DNA of 64,000 nucleotides from MAG-121220-bin8 sp002700465. Lineage in GTDB: Bacteria; Bacteroidota; Bacteroidia; Flavobacteriales; Flavobacteriaceae. The translations under genes were made by a program, and so were the position numbers. Location: positions 124,001 through 188,000 of the forward strand of contig CALSTO010000002.1 of the NCBI GenBank assembly GCA_943789295.1, in the 5' to 3' direction. The notes below the pieces were generated by a model. It did not search any database. It saw only the letters and a program-made list of their open reading frames with translations, and was not told where the DNA came from. Positions 9,199 to 17,214 of the stretch are shown one piece after another; the first letter of the stretch is position 1, and every line of letters begins with the position of its first letter.

Positions 9199-10171
9199 TT
9201 CCTTATTTTTTATTAGTTTCTTAATCAGCTGTACAAAGTCGTATAATACATATTCTTATTCAGGATATGCATTAGGAACTAAATTTAATATAGTATACAA
9301 TTCAGTTGAGCCCTTAGAGAACTTAGAATCTATTACCGACTCTATTTTTTTTGATTTAAACAAATCACTTTCAACTTATATTCCTAACTCTGATATATCT
9401 AAAATTAATAATGGATATGATTCAATTGAAGTTGATGACAATTTTATTAATGTATTTAACAAGTCAAAATCAATTTGGAAGCATACTATGGGTTATTTTG
9501 ATCCAACATCAGGTATTCTTGCCAACGCATATGGATTAGGTCCTAATACAGTCCCTAAATATTCTGTAAATATCGATAGTATTATGCGTTTTATTGGTTT
9601 TGAAAAGGTATCTCTAAATAATAGATCAGTTAAATTGAAAAAAGGTATGTATTTAGATTTTAATGCAATCGCAAAAGGTTATTGTGTTGATTTATTATCT
9701 AGGGCTTTAAAGGAAAATAATGTTTCAAATCATTTAATTGAAATTGGAGGAGAAATGTATGCCAGTGGCATTAATACTATAACCAACTCCAGATGGAAAG
9801 TTGGAATTTCTGATCCTTTAAACCCCGATGATACTAAGCAAAAAATTTTTTTAAAAAATAATGCACTTGCTAGCTCAGGAAATTATAGAAAATTTTTGAT
9901 TGATCCTGAAACAGGTATTAAAATTGTGCATACCATCAACCCTAACAATGGTAGTGCAAATCAAACGAACATTTTAGGATCCTCTGTGATAGCTGAAAAT
10001 TGTATGACTGCAGATGCTTATGCGACAGCATTTATGGCTATGCCTCTTGAAAAGTCTATAAGTTTGATTGATGCTGATAAGTCTTTGGATGGAATGATTA
10101 TTTATTTAAATTCGAATAATGAAATTCAAACCTACTACAGTCCAGGATTTAAGAAATTAGTTTTTGATTAA
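9173..10171 (+). CDS. apbE: FAD:protein FMN transferase (lipoprotein)
   Basis: Mg2+-dependent enzyme that cuts FAD and attaches FMN to threonines of NqrB and NqrC on the outer side of the membrane. At 332 residues it has the family length. A lipoprotein signal with Cys20 (FISFLISC) anchors it on the periplasmic side. Family features include GYALGTKFNIVY, the DFNAIAKGYCVD segment, the LIEIGGE turn, and the C-terminal CMTADAYATAFMAM metal site. It is the last gene of the nqr operon, which is the arrangement expected for a dedicated Nqr flavinylation enzyme. Its end overlaps the convergent methyltransferase gene by 15 bases. Confidence 0.95.
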   Translation: MMVSKRLISSLFFISFLISCTKSYNTYSYSGYALGTKFNIVYNSVEPLENLESITDSIFFDLNKSLSTYIPNSDISKINNGYDSIEVDDNFINVFNKSKSIWKHTMGYFDPTSGILANAYGLGPNTVPKYSVNIDSIMRFIGFEKVSLNNRSVKLKKGMYLDFNAIAKGYCVDLLSRALKENNVSNHLIEIGGEMYASGINTITNSRWKVGISDPLNPDDTKQKIFLKNNALASSGNYRKFLIDPETGIKIVHTINPNNGSANQTNILGSSVIAENCMTADAYATAFMAMPLEKSISLIDADKSLDGMIIYLNSNNEIQTYYSPGFKKLVFD

Positions 10172-10933
10172 TTTCTTGCATAAAGGAATAATTTCATCCT
10201 CTATTATTCCAAACTTCTTAATATCCTTTTTATTGAAATTTGATGAATATTTAATCTGCTCCACTTCAAATCCAACTTTTTTGAGTCTTTCAAAATAATC
10301 CATTCCATATAATCTTACATGGTCATATTGACCAAATTTTTCAATTCTTTCTTTTTTGTTCGTGATTGAATTATCCTCCAATGTATTTTTAGAATTTTGA
10401 TTTAATGGAACTTGAAGAATTGCTGTACCATTAATATTTAAAACTCTATAAATTTCACTCATTGCTTTTTTATCATCTTTAATATGTTCAAGCACATGAT
10501 TACACAACAAAAAATCAAAAGAATTATCCATAAATGGCATATTACATATATCTCCTTTTATTGATGCAAGTGGAGAATTTAAATCATAAGTTGTGTATTT
10601 AATGTTTTTTAGTTTTTTAAAGATTCTATAAAAAGATTGCTCAGGTGCTATATGTAATAATCTGATTTTTTTTTTAAAAAAAATTGTTTCATTTTTCAAA
10701 AACAGCCATAATAACCTATGTCTTTCAAGAGATAAAGTTCCTGGACTTAGTGCATTCTCTCTTTGTTTAACATATCCATAAGGAAGAAATTTCCTGTAAG
10801 ATTTACCATTGATTGGATCAATAAATTTAGTTCCTCTGTAATAAATATCTAAAATTGGACTAAAAAAGTTACTCCACCATATCAAATAAGGTCTTGGAAC
10901 TGTATTTATTAAAAATTTAACTAATTTTTTCAA
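10157..10933 (-). CDS. Class I SAM-dependent methyltransferase
   Basis: A 258-residue methyltransferase of the Methyltransf_11 type. The SAM-binding region shows LLHIAPEQSF in place of the usual glycine-rich loop, then a well-formed post-motif region (GDICNMPFMDNSFDFLLCNHVLEHIKDD) and a YRVLNINGTAILQVPL strand. The N-terminal part (about 80 residues, with NALSPGTLSLERHRLLWLFL) is a recognisable flavobacterial extension. The substrate is unknown. It is the last gene of a minus-strand run starting at the GNAT gene, five bases after map, and overlaps apbE tail to tail. Confidence 0.82.
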   Translation of the reverse strand: MKKLVKFLINTVPRPYLIWWSNFFSPILDIYYRGTKFIDPINGKSYRKFLPYGYVKQRENALSPGTLSLERHRLLWLFLKNETIFFKKKIRLLHIAPEQSFYRIFKKLKNIKYTTYDLNSPLASIKGDICNMPFMDNSFDFLLCNHVLEHIKDDKKAMSEIYRVLNINGTAILQVPLNQNSKNTLEDNSITNKKERIEKFGQYDHVRLYGMDYFERLKKVGFEVEQIKYSSNFNKKDIKKFGIIEDEIIPLCKKLIKN

Positions 10934-10938
10934 TCTAT

Positions 10939-11739
10939 TTATTTAAAAGGAACTTCTTCATCGCTTTTAATTCCTAATGCCTGATAAACATAATCAAAGG
11001 TTGATAAAAGTTTTGGTTTCCCATCAATAATAGCAACATTATGTTCAAAATGGGCACTTGGTTTTTTATCTCTGGTTAGAATAGTCCAGCCATCGTTTAA
11101 TTGATTTATTTTTGATGTTCCAAGATTAATCATAGGTTCAATGGCAACCACCATTCCGTCTTGAAACTTTTTTCCAGATCCTCTCTTACCATAATTAGGC
11201 ATTTCAGGTTTTTCGTGCATTTCTTTTCCAAGACCATGACCAACTAATTCTCGAACAACTCCGTATCCCTTAGACTCATTATAGTTTTGAATGGCATAGC
11301 CAACATCACCAACTCTGTTTCCAACTTTAAATTGTTCAATTCCTACATAAAGAGATTCTTTTGTAGTTTGTAATAATTTCTCAACTTCTGGATCAATTTC
11401 ACCAACACCAAAAGTATATGCGTGATCTCCGTAATATCCATTTTTTAAGACACCGCAATCAATTGATAAAATATCACCTTCTTTAATAATGTCATTGTTA
11501 GGAATTCCATGAACAACTTGTGAATTTGGACTTATGCATAGCGTATTAGGGAAGTCATAAAGACCTAAAAAACCAGGTTCAGCTTTGTGATCTCTAATAA
11601 ACGTCTCTGCTAAATTATCAAGAAGTAAAGTATTTATTCCTGGCTTGATTTCTTTGGCAAGCATACCTAGTGTTTTAGATACTAGTTGAGCACTTTCTCG
11701 GATTAACTCAATTTCTTCAAGACTTTTGATTAAGCTCAT
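10939..11739 (-). CDS. map: Methionine aminopeptidase, type I
   Basis: Removes the initiator methionine from new proteins. The 266-residue pita-bread fold has all expected ligands: His78 (VVHGIPN), Asp94 and Asp105 (SIDCGVLKNGYYGDHAYTF), His168 (VGHGLGKEMHE), Glu201 (IEPMINLG) and Glu232 (HFEHNVAI). No N-terminal zinc-finger extension is present. Its start immediately abuts the stop of the thioredoxin-like gene upstream, so it is in the same transcript. In many bacteria map is near ribosomal genes; here it is not. Confidence 0.95.
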   Translation of the reverse strand: MSLIKSLEEIELIRESAQLVSKTLGMLAKEIKPGINTLLLDNLAETFIRDHKAEPGFLGLYDFPNTLCISPNSQVVHGIPNNDIIKEGDILSIDCGVLKNGYYGDHAYTFGVGEIDPEVEKLLQTTKESLYVGIEQFKVGNRVGDVGYAIQNYNESKGYGVVRELVGHGLGKEMHEKPEMPNYGKRGSGKKFQDGMVVAIEPMINLGTSKINQLNDGWTILTRDKKPSAHFEHNVAIIDGKPKLLSTFDYVYQALGIKSDEEVPFK

Positions 11740-12300
11740 TTAAAAGTCGTATGGATTTTGATAATTGTTTGTAGTTAAAATTTCCAATATATCTTTTTCA
11801 ATTGTTTCTAATGGAAATTCAACTATTCTATTTATTTCTTTTCCGTCTTTTTTAAATATAAAAGTCGGTACGTTTATTAAGTTTTGATTAAGTTCAAGAC
11901 TATCAGGTGTTGTTTTTTCTAGTGTCATTCCAATTAATTCAATTGATTCCTCACCAAAATTAAGCTTGTCAATTAATTTATAAAAAACGGGGATTTCTTT
12001 TCTGCTATCAGAACACCATGTACCCATAAAAACAGTTATTTCTAAATCCTTAAATAATGGTTTTAGTTTATCTAAAGTTTTCTGATCAAGATTGTAATCT
12101 GAATAATTTTGATCAAACCACTCTGCATGAGGGTTATTTGAAAGTTCTTTTCTATCAAACAATCCAATTATATCAGTATATTCTTCAGATTCCGAACTTT
12201 CTATAATTTTTGAATCATTGAATGTAATCAGATCTGGTAAAAACCATAAAATTGGTAAAACAATAATTATAGCGAGTATTATTTTTGAATTTCTTTTCAT
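11740..12300 (-). CDS. Membrane-anchored thioredoxin-like protein with a CxxS active site
   Basis: A 186-residue protein with an N-terminal membrane segment (residues 6-24) and a thioredoxin-fold domain from about residue 85. The active-site loop is FMGTWCSDSRKEIP: Trp95-Cys96-Ser97-Asp98-Ser99. The resolving cysteine of the usual CxxC is replaced by serine, so it cannot cycle as a standard disulfide oxidoreductase. The later NVPTFIFKKDGKEINRIVEFP contains the cis-proline. It overlaps gpmI by four bases and abuts map. Function unknown; a monothiol isomerase-like or binding role is possible. Confidence 0.8.
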   Translation of the reverse strand: MKRNSKIILAIIIVLPILWFLPDLITFNDSKIIESSESEEYTDIIGLFDRKELSNNPHAEWFDQNYSDYNLDQKTLDKLKPLFKDLEITVFMGTWCSDSRKEIPVFYKLIDKLNFGEESIELIGMTLEKTTPDSLELNQNLINVPTFIFKKDGKEINRIVEFPLETIEKDILEILTTNNYQNPYDF

Positions 12301-13856
12301 TCTTGAATAATTAAAGATTTACAGGTCATTTTTTCAGGAATTTTTATATTCATGATATCAAGGATTGTAGGAGCAATGTCGCCGAGAATTCCATTTTTAA
12401 TTTTTTTAATATCGTTGTCAATTAAAATTAAAGGAACCATGTTTGTTGAGTGTGCTGTGTTGGGTGATCCATCTTTGTTTATCATTATATCTGAATTTCC
12501 ATGATCGGCAATTACTAAAATTGAGTAGCCTTTATTTTTTGCTTTTTCTATTATGCGTCTGGAACAAATATCCACTGTTTCACACGCTTTTATAGCTGCT
12601 GACATTATACCAGTATGTCCAACCATGTCTGGATTAGCAAAATTTAAACAAATAAAATCAACATCTCCTTTATCAATCTCTGGAATAATAGCGTCAGTAA
12701 TCTCATAAGCACTCATCTCAGGTTTTAAATCATATGTAGCAACTTTGGGAGATTGACAAAGTATTCTTTTTTCACCCTTGTAAGCTTCTTCTCTTCCTCC
12801 GTTGAAAAAAAACGTAACGTGTGGGTATTTTTCAGTTTCTGCAATTCTAATTTGTTTCTTATTGTTTTTAGATAGGACTTCACCTAAAGTATCGTTCAAA
12901 TTATCTTTTTCATATATTTTTTTAATTCCTTTGAAAGATTCATTATAGTTGGTCATAGTTATAAACTCTAAGTCAAGTTTTGACATACCATTTTCTAAGA
13001 AATCGTTTTGAGATAACACTTCAGTAAGTTGTCTCCCTCTATCTGTTCTAAAATTAAAAAATATTACTACATCACCATTTTCAATAATTGCTTTTGGATT
13101 GTTATTCTTATCAACGGCTAGAATTGGTTCAATAAATTCGTCGCTAATATTATTCTCATAGGATTTATTTATTGATTTTGTAATATTCGATGTTCTAATC
13201 CCTTTTCCGTTTACTAGAAGGTCATAACATTTTTTTGTTCTTTCCCATCTTTTATCTCTATCCATTGCATAATATCTACCAATTACACTTGCTAAAGTGG
13301 CTCCATTGGATTGAGTAAATTTTTCAATTCTTTCAATAAAGCCTTTTCCTGAATTTGGATCAACATCTCTTCCATCAGTAAAAGCATGAACAAAAACTTT
13401 TTCTAGATTCATCTCACCAGTTAATTTTAAAATAGCTTCTAAGTGTTTGATGTGAGAGTGCACTCCACCGTCAGAAACTAGACCAATCAGATGTAATTTT
13501 TTTTTATTTTTTTTAACTTCTTTTAATGGATTTTTTAAATTTTCTAATTCTTTAAATTTATTTTGATCGATATCTAAATTTATTTTAGCGAAATCCTGAT
13601 AGACTATTCTTCCAGCTCCAAGATTCATGTGGCCCACCTCACTATTTCCCATTTGACCCTCAGGAAGTCCAACCCCAGCCCCATAGGTTATTAACTTTGA
13701 ATTAGCATATTTATTGTATAAAGAATCTATGTATGGTGTTTTTGCCATGTCAATAGCAGAAAGAGATGGCTCTTTAGCAATCCCCCAACCGTCTAAAATC
13801 ATTAAAAGAACTTTTTTGTTGTTTGTCAAAGTATAGCGATTAATTTTATATAACAA
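12297..13856 (-). CDS. gpmI: 2,3-bisphosphoglycerate-independent phosphoglycerate mutase
   Basis: Interconverts 3- and 2-phosphoglycerate in glycolysis and gluconeogenesis with two Mn2+ ions. At 519 residues it is the usual length. Catalytic Ser72 lies in GNSEVGHMNLG, the first metal Asp22 in ILDGWG, and the C-terminal metal sites in NFANPDMVGHTG and VIADHGNSD. The first 12 residues (MLYKINRYTLTN) are longer than most relatives, which begin near NKKVLLMILDGWG, so the true start may be a TTG codon nine residues later. It sits in a six-gene minus-strand run. Confidence 0.96.
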   Translation of the reverse strand: MLYKINRYTLTNNKKVLLMILDGWGIAKEPSLSAIDMAKTPYIDSLYNKYANSKLITYGAGVGLPEGQMGNSEVGHMNLGAGRIVYQDFAKINLDIDQNKFKELENLKNPLKEVKKNKKKLHLIGLVSDGGVHSHIKHLEAILKLTGEMNLEKVFVHAFTDGRDVDPNSGKGFIERIEKFTQSNGATLASVIGRYYAMDRDKRWERTKKCYDLLVNGKGIRTSNITKSINKSYENNISDEFIEPILAVDKNNNPKAIIENGDVVIFFNFRTDRGRQLTEVLSQNDFLENGMSKLDLEFITMTNYNESFKGIKKIYEKDNLNDTLGEVLSKNNKKQIRIAETEKYPHVTFFFNGGREEAYKGEKRILCQSPKVATYDLKPEMSAYEITDAIIPEIDKGDVDFICLNFANPDMVGHTGIMSAAIKACETVDICSRRIIEKAKNKGYSILVIADHGNSDIMINKDGSPNTAHSTNMVPLILIDNDIKKIKNGILGDIAPTILDIMNIKIPEKMTCKSLIIQE

Positions 13857-13880
13857 ATATAATTATAATCTTAGGATCGT

Positions 13881-14597
13881 TTATTTTAAATCAGGATTAA
13901 TATCCATTATATATTCTGAAATATATTTATCAATAAAGTTTTTGTCAAAATATTGATGGCCATTTAGATTCTTATTTGTGAAAAGTTTTTCTAAATCAGA
14001 ATTTAGTAAAAGTTTTAAATATTTTTTAGAACTTGGTTTGTAACTGTAATGCCATGGTTCGTATTCAAACCCTTTCCTTTTTGGATCGTTATTATAAGTT
14101 AGGTAAAAGCCATAATCTTCTGAATTATTTAAAAGCCATTTTTTTAAGTCATAAAAAACCCCACCTTTTTCATATTTTTCAGACATTAGAACATTATTCT
14201 CGTCTGGATAATTACCGTCAATTATGTCAATATCTGTTCCCCAATGGTGTCGAGATGTTCCAGGTATAGTAGAAAAACGAATAATTTCATTTATTGCATC
14301 CATTGGATTTAATGAATATTCGTTGGTAAATTTGTCATATTTTTTATTCCAAATAAAATTTTGTCTTTCAAAAGATCTATGAGCTGAAACAATTTTTAAA
14401 ATAATACCGTCCTTTTTTGCAGCTTCATCCATTTTTTTGAAAGCTAAAAATGTATGAGATTCTAATTTTAAACTGTCTCCAACTAAGTCGTTATGATTAA
14501 TTCCAGTAACTAAGTCTAAATTCATAATTTTTTGAGAGTAATTTATATTACAAATTAAAAAAAATAGAGGAAATAAAAATTTAATATTTTTTTTCAT
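13881..14597 (-). CDS. D-alanyl-D-alanine carboxypeptidase, M15 (VanY/DdcB-like) family
   Basis: Zinc peptidase that trims peptidoglycan stem peptides. 238 residues with a signal peptide (MKKNIKFLFPLFFLICNINYSQ). The M15B motif SxHxxGxxxD appears as SRHHWGTDID and the third ligand as EPWHY. An AHRSFERQNFIWNKKY helix precedes these, as in the family. It is exported to the periplasm. It overlaps the GNAT gene upstream by 17 bases and is followed by gpmI after 24 bases. Confidence 0.9.
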   Translation of the reverse strand: MKKNIKFLFPLFFLICNINYSQKIMNLDLVTGINHNDLVGDSLKLESHTFLAFKKMDEAAKKDGIILKIVSAHRSFERQNFIWNKKYDKFTNEYSLNPMDAINEIIRFSTIPGTSRHHWGTDIDIIDGNYPDENNVLMSEKYEKGGVFYDLKKWLLNNSEDYGFYLTYNNDPKRKGFEYEPWHYSYKPSSKKYLKLLLNSDLEKLFTNKNLNGHQYFDKNFIDKYISEYIMDINPDLK

Positions 14598-15036
14598 TTA
14601 ATTTTTTATATAAAAAATAATGTTTTCCAATTCCTTCAATATTAAAACTTTTTTTGGTTTTTGTGTAGCCATTTTTTAAATAAAATTCCAATGCTTGTAA
14701 TCTTGCATTCATCCATATACAGTCAATGTTATTTTTAATGCAATAAGATTCGACATTTTTAAGTAATAAAGAACCAGTTTTGTTTTTTTGATAAATTTTA
14801 TAAACTGCCATTCCTCTAAGTTGAATATTTTTAACAGATTTAATTTCATTACAATTGTTTTTAATTAATGAAACTCCTCCAATTACAGAGTTATTTTCAA
14901 TTGCTGCAAAATGTGCTGTATCTTCATTTTCATCTCCATCAAATTTACAATACTGAATACCTTTGTTATTTCTTAAGACCTTATTTCTTAGTGGATATAA
15001 ATCTTTGCATTCAACTTTTTTTATAATCAAACTCAT
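14581..15036 (-). CDS. GNAT family N-acetyltransferase
   Basis: A 151-residue single-domain protein. The acetyl-CoA-binding motif A is recognisable as LRGMAVYKIYQKNKTGSLLLKN, followed by ALEFYLKNGY, the usual motif B ending. The glycine pattern is weaker than in typical members (QKNKTG). The substrate cannot be told from sequence. It is the first gene of the minus-strand operon leading to the methyltransferase at 10157, and is divergent from tRNA-Gly. Confidence 0.82.
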   Translation of the reverse strand: MSLIIKKVECKDLYPLRNKVLRNNKGIQYCKFDGDENEDTAHFAAIENNSVIGGVSLIKNNCNEIKSVKNIQLRGMAVYKIYQKNKTGSLLLKNVESYCIKNNIDCIWMNARLQALEFYLKNGYTKTKKSFNIEGIGKHYFLYKKLNEKKY

Positions 15037-15099
15037 ATTTAAGTTAAAATTAATAATATATTTAGTTGTTATTAATATAAATTAACAATTCATAAACTT

Positions 15100-15107
15100 T
15101 ATATTTG
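15100..15107 (+). promoter_or_regulatory. Predicted -7 promoter element for tRNA-Gly
   Basis: TATATTTG is an exact TAnnTTTG match, ending eight bases before the tRNA 5' end, so transcription would start at or near the mature tRNA. No good -33 element is seen at the usual spacing. Confidence 0.45.
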
Positions 15108-15114
15108 TAATAAT

Positions 15115-15187
15115 GCGGGAGTAGCTCAGTTGGTAGAGCGTCAGCCTTCCAAGCTGAATGTCGCCGGTTCGAACCCGGTCTCCCGCT
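15115..15187 (+). tRNA. tRNA-Gly (anticodon TCC)
   Basis: 73 bases forming a full cloverleaf. The acceptor stem GCGGGAG pairs with CTCCCGC, the D arm begins AGCTCAGTTGGTAGAGC, the anticodon stem TCAGC/GCTGA holds loop CTTCCAA (anticodon TCC at 15148-15150), and the T arm contains GGTTCGAACC. The discriminator is T15187 and CCA is not encoded. The next coding gene starts only 13 bases further on. Confidence 0.97.
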
Positions 15188-15200
15188 CAATTTTATTGTA

Positions 15201-15944
15201 ATGAGATATTTTTTTATACTTTTTTTTATTACAAATCTTCTTTATTCTCAATCAGAGAACAGAACCTGGATAAGGGGAAAAGTGTTATATAAAAACAGCA
15301 ATGTAATTTCGGCTAATGTAGTAAATAATACAAGCAGACAAGCTACAATAACAGATGATGAAGGAGAATTTGAAATGTTAGTTAAACTAAATGATCGACT
15401 TGTTTTTTCATCTGTACAATATCAAATAAGATCAGTTATAGTAAATAAAGAAATACTTCAAAAAAGTCGTTTAATTATTGATGTAAATGAAAAGGTAACC
15501 GTGTTAGATGAAGTAGTTGTTGGTCCTGAGAACACTGAAAAGTTTTTAGACTTAAAAGAGGAAGAATTTAAAAGGACTTACTACAATTTTGATAAATCAT
15601 CTAAAGTTGAAAATCAAATTTTAAAAGCAGGAACATTTAATAATGGATTAAACTTTATAAATCTTTATAAAATGATTGCTAAATCTTCGTCGAAAAGTGG
15701 AGAAATAGATAAGCAATTAAGTAATGTTAATTACAAACCAAGTAATTTAATAAGAGAGGTTTACGATGACGCCTTTTTTGTTAAAAACCTAGGATTAAAA
15801 AAACAAAATATTTCTGAATTTTTATTGTTCTGTGATGACAAATTTCCTTCAAAATTTTTATTTAAAAAAAGCAATGAATTTCAGCTATTAGATTTTCTAA
15901 TTAAACAAAGTGATAAATTTAAAAAGGTACTTGAGAGAAGTTAG
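15201..15944 (+). CDS. Secreted carboxypeptidase-regulatory-like protein
   Basis: 247 residues: signal peptide (cleavage near LLYSQ), then a CarboxypepD_reg-like beta domain (about residues 24-105, with GKVLYKNSNVISANVV and TITDDEGEFEM), ending in VTVLDEVVVGPEN. After that comes an alpha-helical tail of about 140 residues with no recognised domain. In SusC proteins this beta domain and the EVVV box precede the TonB plug; here no plug or barrel follows. The next gene has the same architecture. The gene starts 13 bases after tRNA-Gly and may share its transcript. Confidence 0.78.
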   Translation: MRYFFILFFITNLLYSQSENRTWIRGKVLYKNSNVISANVVNNTSRQATITDDEGEFEMLVKLNDRLVFSSVQYQIRSVIVNKEILQKSRLIIDVNEKVTVLDEVVVGPENTEKFLDLKEEEFKRTYYNFDKSSKVENQILKAGTFNNGLNFINLYKMIAKSSSKSGEIDKQLSNVNYKPSNLIREVYDDAFFVKNLGLKKQNISEFLLFCDDKFPSKFLFKKSNEFQLLDFLIKQSDKFKKVLERS

Positions 15945-16698
15945 TTTTATAGTTTGTTTTTTTTTAGGATTAATTTCTTGTTTTTCTCAATCAAAACAAA
16001 ACTTTAAAGTTTTAAAAGGTGAAATTGTAAATGATTCCATTACTATAAGTGGAATTCATATTATAAATAAGACAACTGGTTCTAAAACAATTACTGATAT
16101 TAATGGAGTTTTTGAAATTGGAATAAAAAAACAAGACACTATTATAATATCTTCAGTTCAAATTAAACCAAGAGTTATTATAATGGAAGATGATATGTTG
16201 GATCAGACTTATATAAAAGTTTACGTTGATCAGTTTATTAATCAGTTAAATAATGTCGTGGTAAGATCTCATAATTTATCTGGAAATATTTTAGATGATA
16301 TGGCAAACTCTAATGTTAAGGTTCCTATAAATTTTGATGATGTTGGCATTCCTGGATTTAAAGGAGTTAGGGAAGAAAAAATTGAAAAAATAGTACCTTT
16401 TATTGGCTTACCTGTAATGGCTATTAATATTGAAGCATTGTATAAAAATTTAAGTGGATACTATAAAAGATTAAAAAAAAGAAGAATTTGGGATAAGCAA
16501 AACATAATAACAATTGATATTATAGAGTTTTATGGTGTTAGTTTTTTTACAAGATCCTATAATTTAACTCAGGATGAAGTATATGAATTTGTTTTGGGTG
16601 CAATAGAAAACAGTTCAATTCAAAATGATTTTAAATTATCTAATCATGGATTAGTTTTAGAATCATTTGATAAATTTTATAAAAGTAGAAATGAATAA
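15910..16698 (+). CDS. Secreted carboxypeptidase-regulatory-like protein, paralogue of the preceding gene
   Basis: 262 residues with a signal peptide (IVCFFLGLISCFSQ) and a CarboxypepD_reg-like domain (GEIVNDSITISGIHIIN through TITDINGVFEI), ending in NQLNNVVVRSHNL. A charged helical tail follows, with FKGVREEKIEKIVPF and YYKRLKKRRIWD. The layout repeats that of the upstream gene, so the pair likely arose by duplication and diverged. The ORF begins 35 bases inside its neighbour. Cys24 could be read as a lipobox, but SCFSQ fits a standard cleavage site better. Function unknown. Confidence 0.75.
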   Translation: MINLKRYLREVSFIVCFFLGLISCFSQSKQNFKVLKGEIVNDSITISGIHIINKTTGSKTITDINGVFEIGIKKQDTIIISSVQIKPRVIIMEDDMLDQTYIKVYVDQFINQLNNVVVRSHNLSGNILDDMANSNVKVPINFDDVGIPGFKGVREEKIEKIVPFIGLPVMAINIEALYKNLSGYYKRLKKRRIWDKQNIITIDIIEFYGVSFFTRSYNLTQDEVYEFVLGAIENSSIQNDFKLSNHGLVLESFDKFYKSRNE

Positions 16699-17179
16699 AT
16701 TAAAATTGCTTTTAATAATATTTTGTATGAGTTTCTCAGCTCATAAATACTATGTAAGCACATCTCTTTTTAATTTCACAGACACTAATTCACTTCAAAT
16801 TACTGTAAGATTATTTAAAGATGATTTTAAAGATGCTCTCAAAAATAAGTTTTCTATAAATGATGTGTTAACAGATGATATGTTGATTGGTTCTACATTT
16901 CATAGTAACATAAATAATTATTTTAATTCTTTTTTAATTGTTTCATTTGGAGATGTTATAAACAAATTAAACTTTTTAGGTTTAGAAAATAAGAATGACA
17001 TGTTTATATTTTATTTAGAAGTTGAAAATCTTCCAAATCTTAATACAATTAGTATAGACAATAAACTTTTATTTGATTTATATCCTGAACAACAAAATAT
17101 TGTTCACATTAAAAAAAATGGGAATAAAAAGAGTTTTATATCTAGATTTAATAATTCAATTCTTTCTGTAGATATTTAA
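16691..17179 (+). CDS. DUF6702 family protein
   Basis: A protein of about 162 residues with a short N-terminal hydrophobic segment (LKLLLIIFCMSFSA) immediately followed by HKYYVSTSLFNFTDTNSLQITVRLFKDDFKDAL. The HKxYVS opening after the signal and the LQITVRLFKDD motif are hallmarks of DUF6702, found in Bacteroidota next to M1 peptidase genes. The start at 16691 is chosen because it gives a clean signal peptide and overlaps the upstream stop by eight bases; an ATG at 16667 would add eight residues. Function unknown. Confidence 0.78.
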   Translation: MNKLKLLLIIFCMSFSAHKYYVSTSLFNFTDTNSLQITVRLFKDDFKDALKNKFSINDVLTDDMLIGSTFHSNINNYFNSFLIVSFGDVINKLNFLGLENKNDMFIFYLEVENLPNLNTISIDNKLLFDLYPEQQNIVHIKKNGNKKSFISRFNNSILSVDI

Positions 17180-17214
17180 ACATTTTGATTAAATTTATTG
17201 ATCAAAAAAAAATT

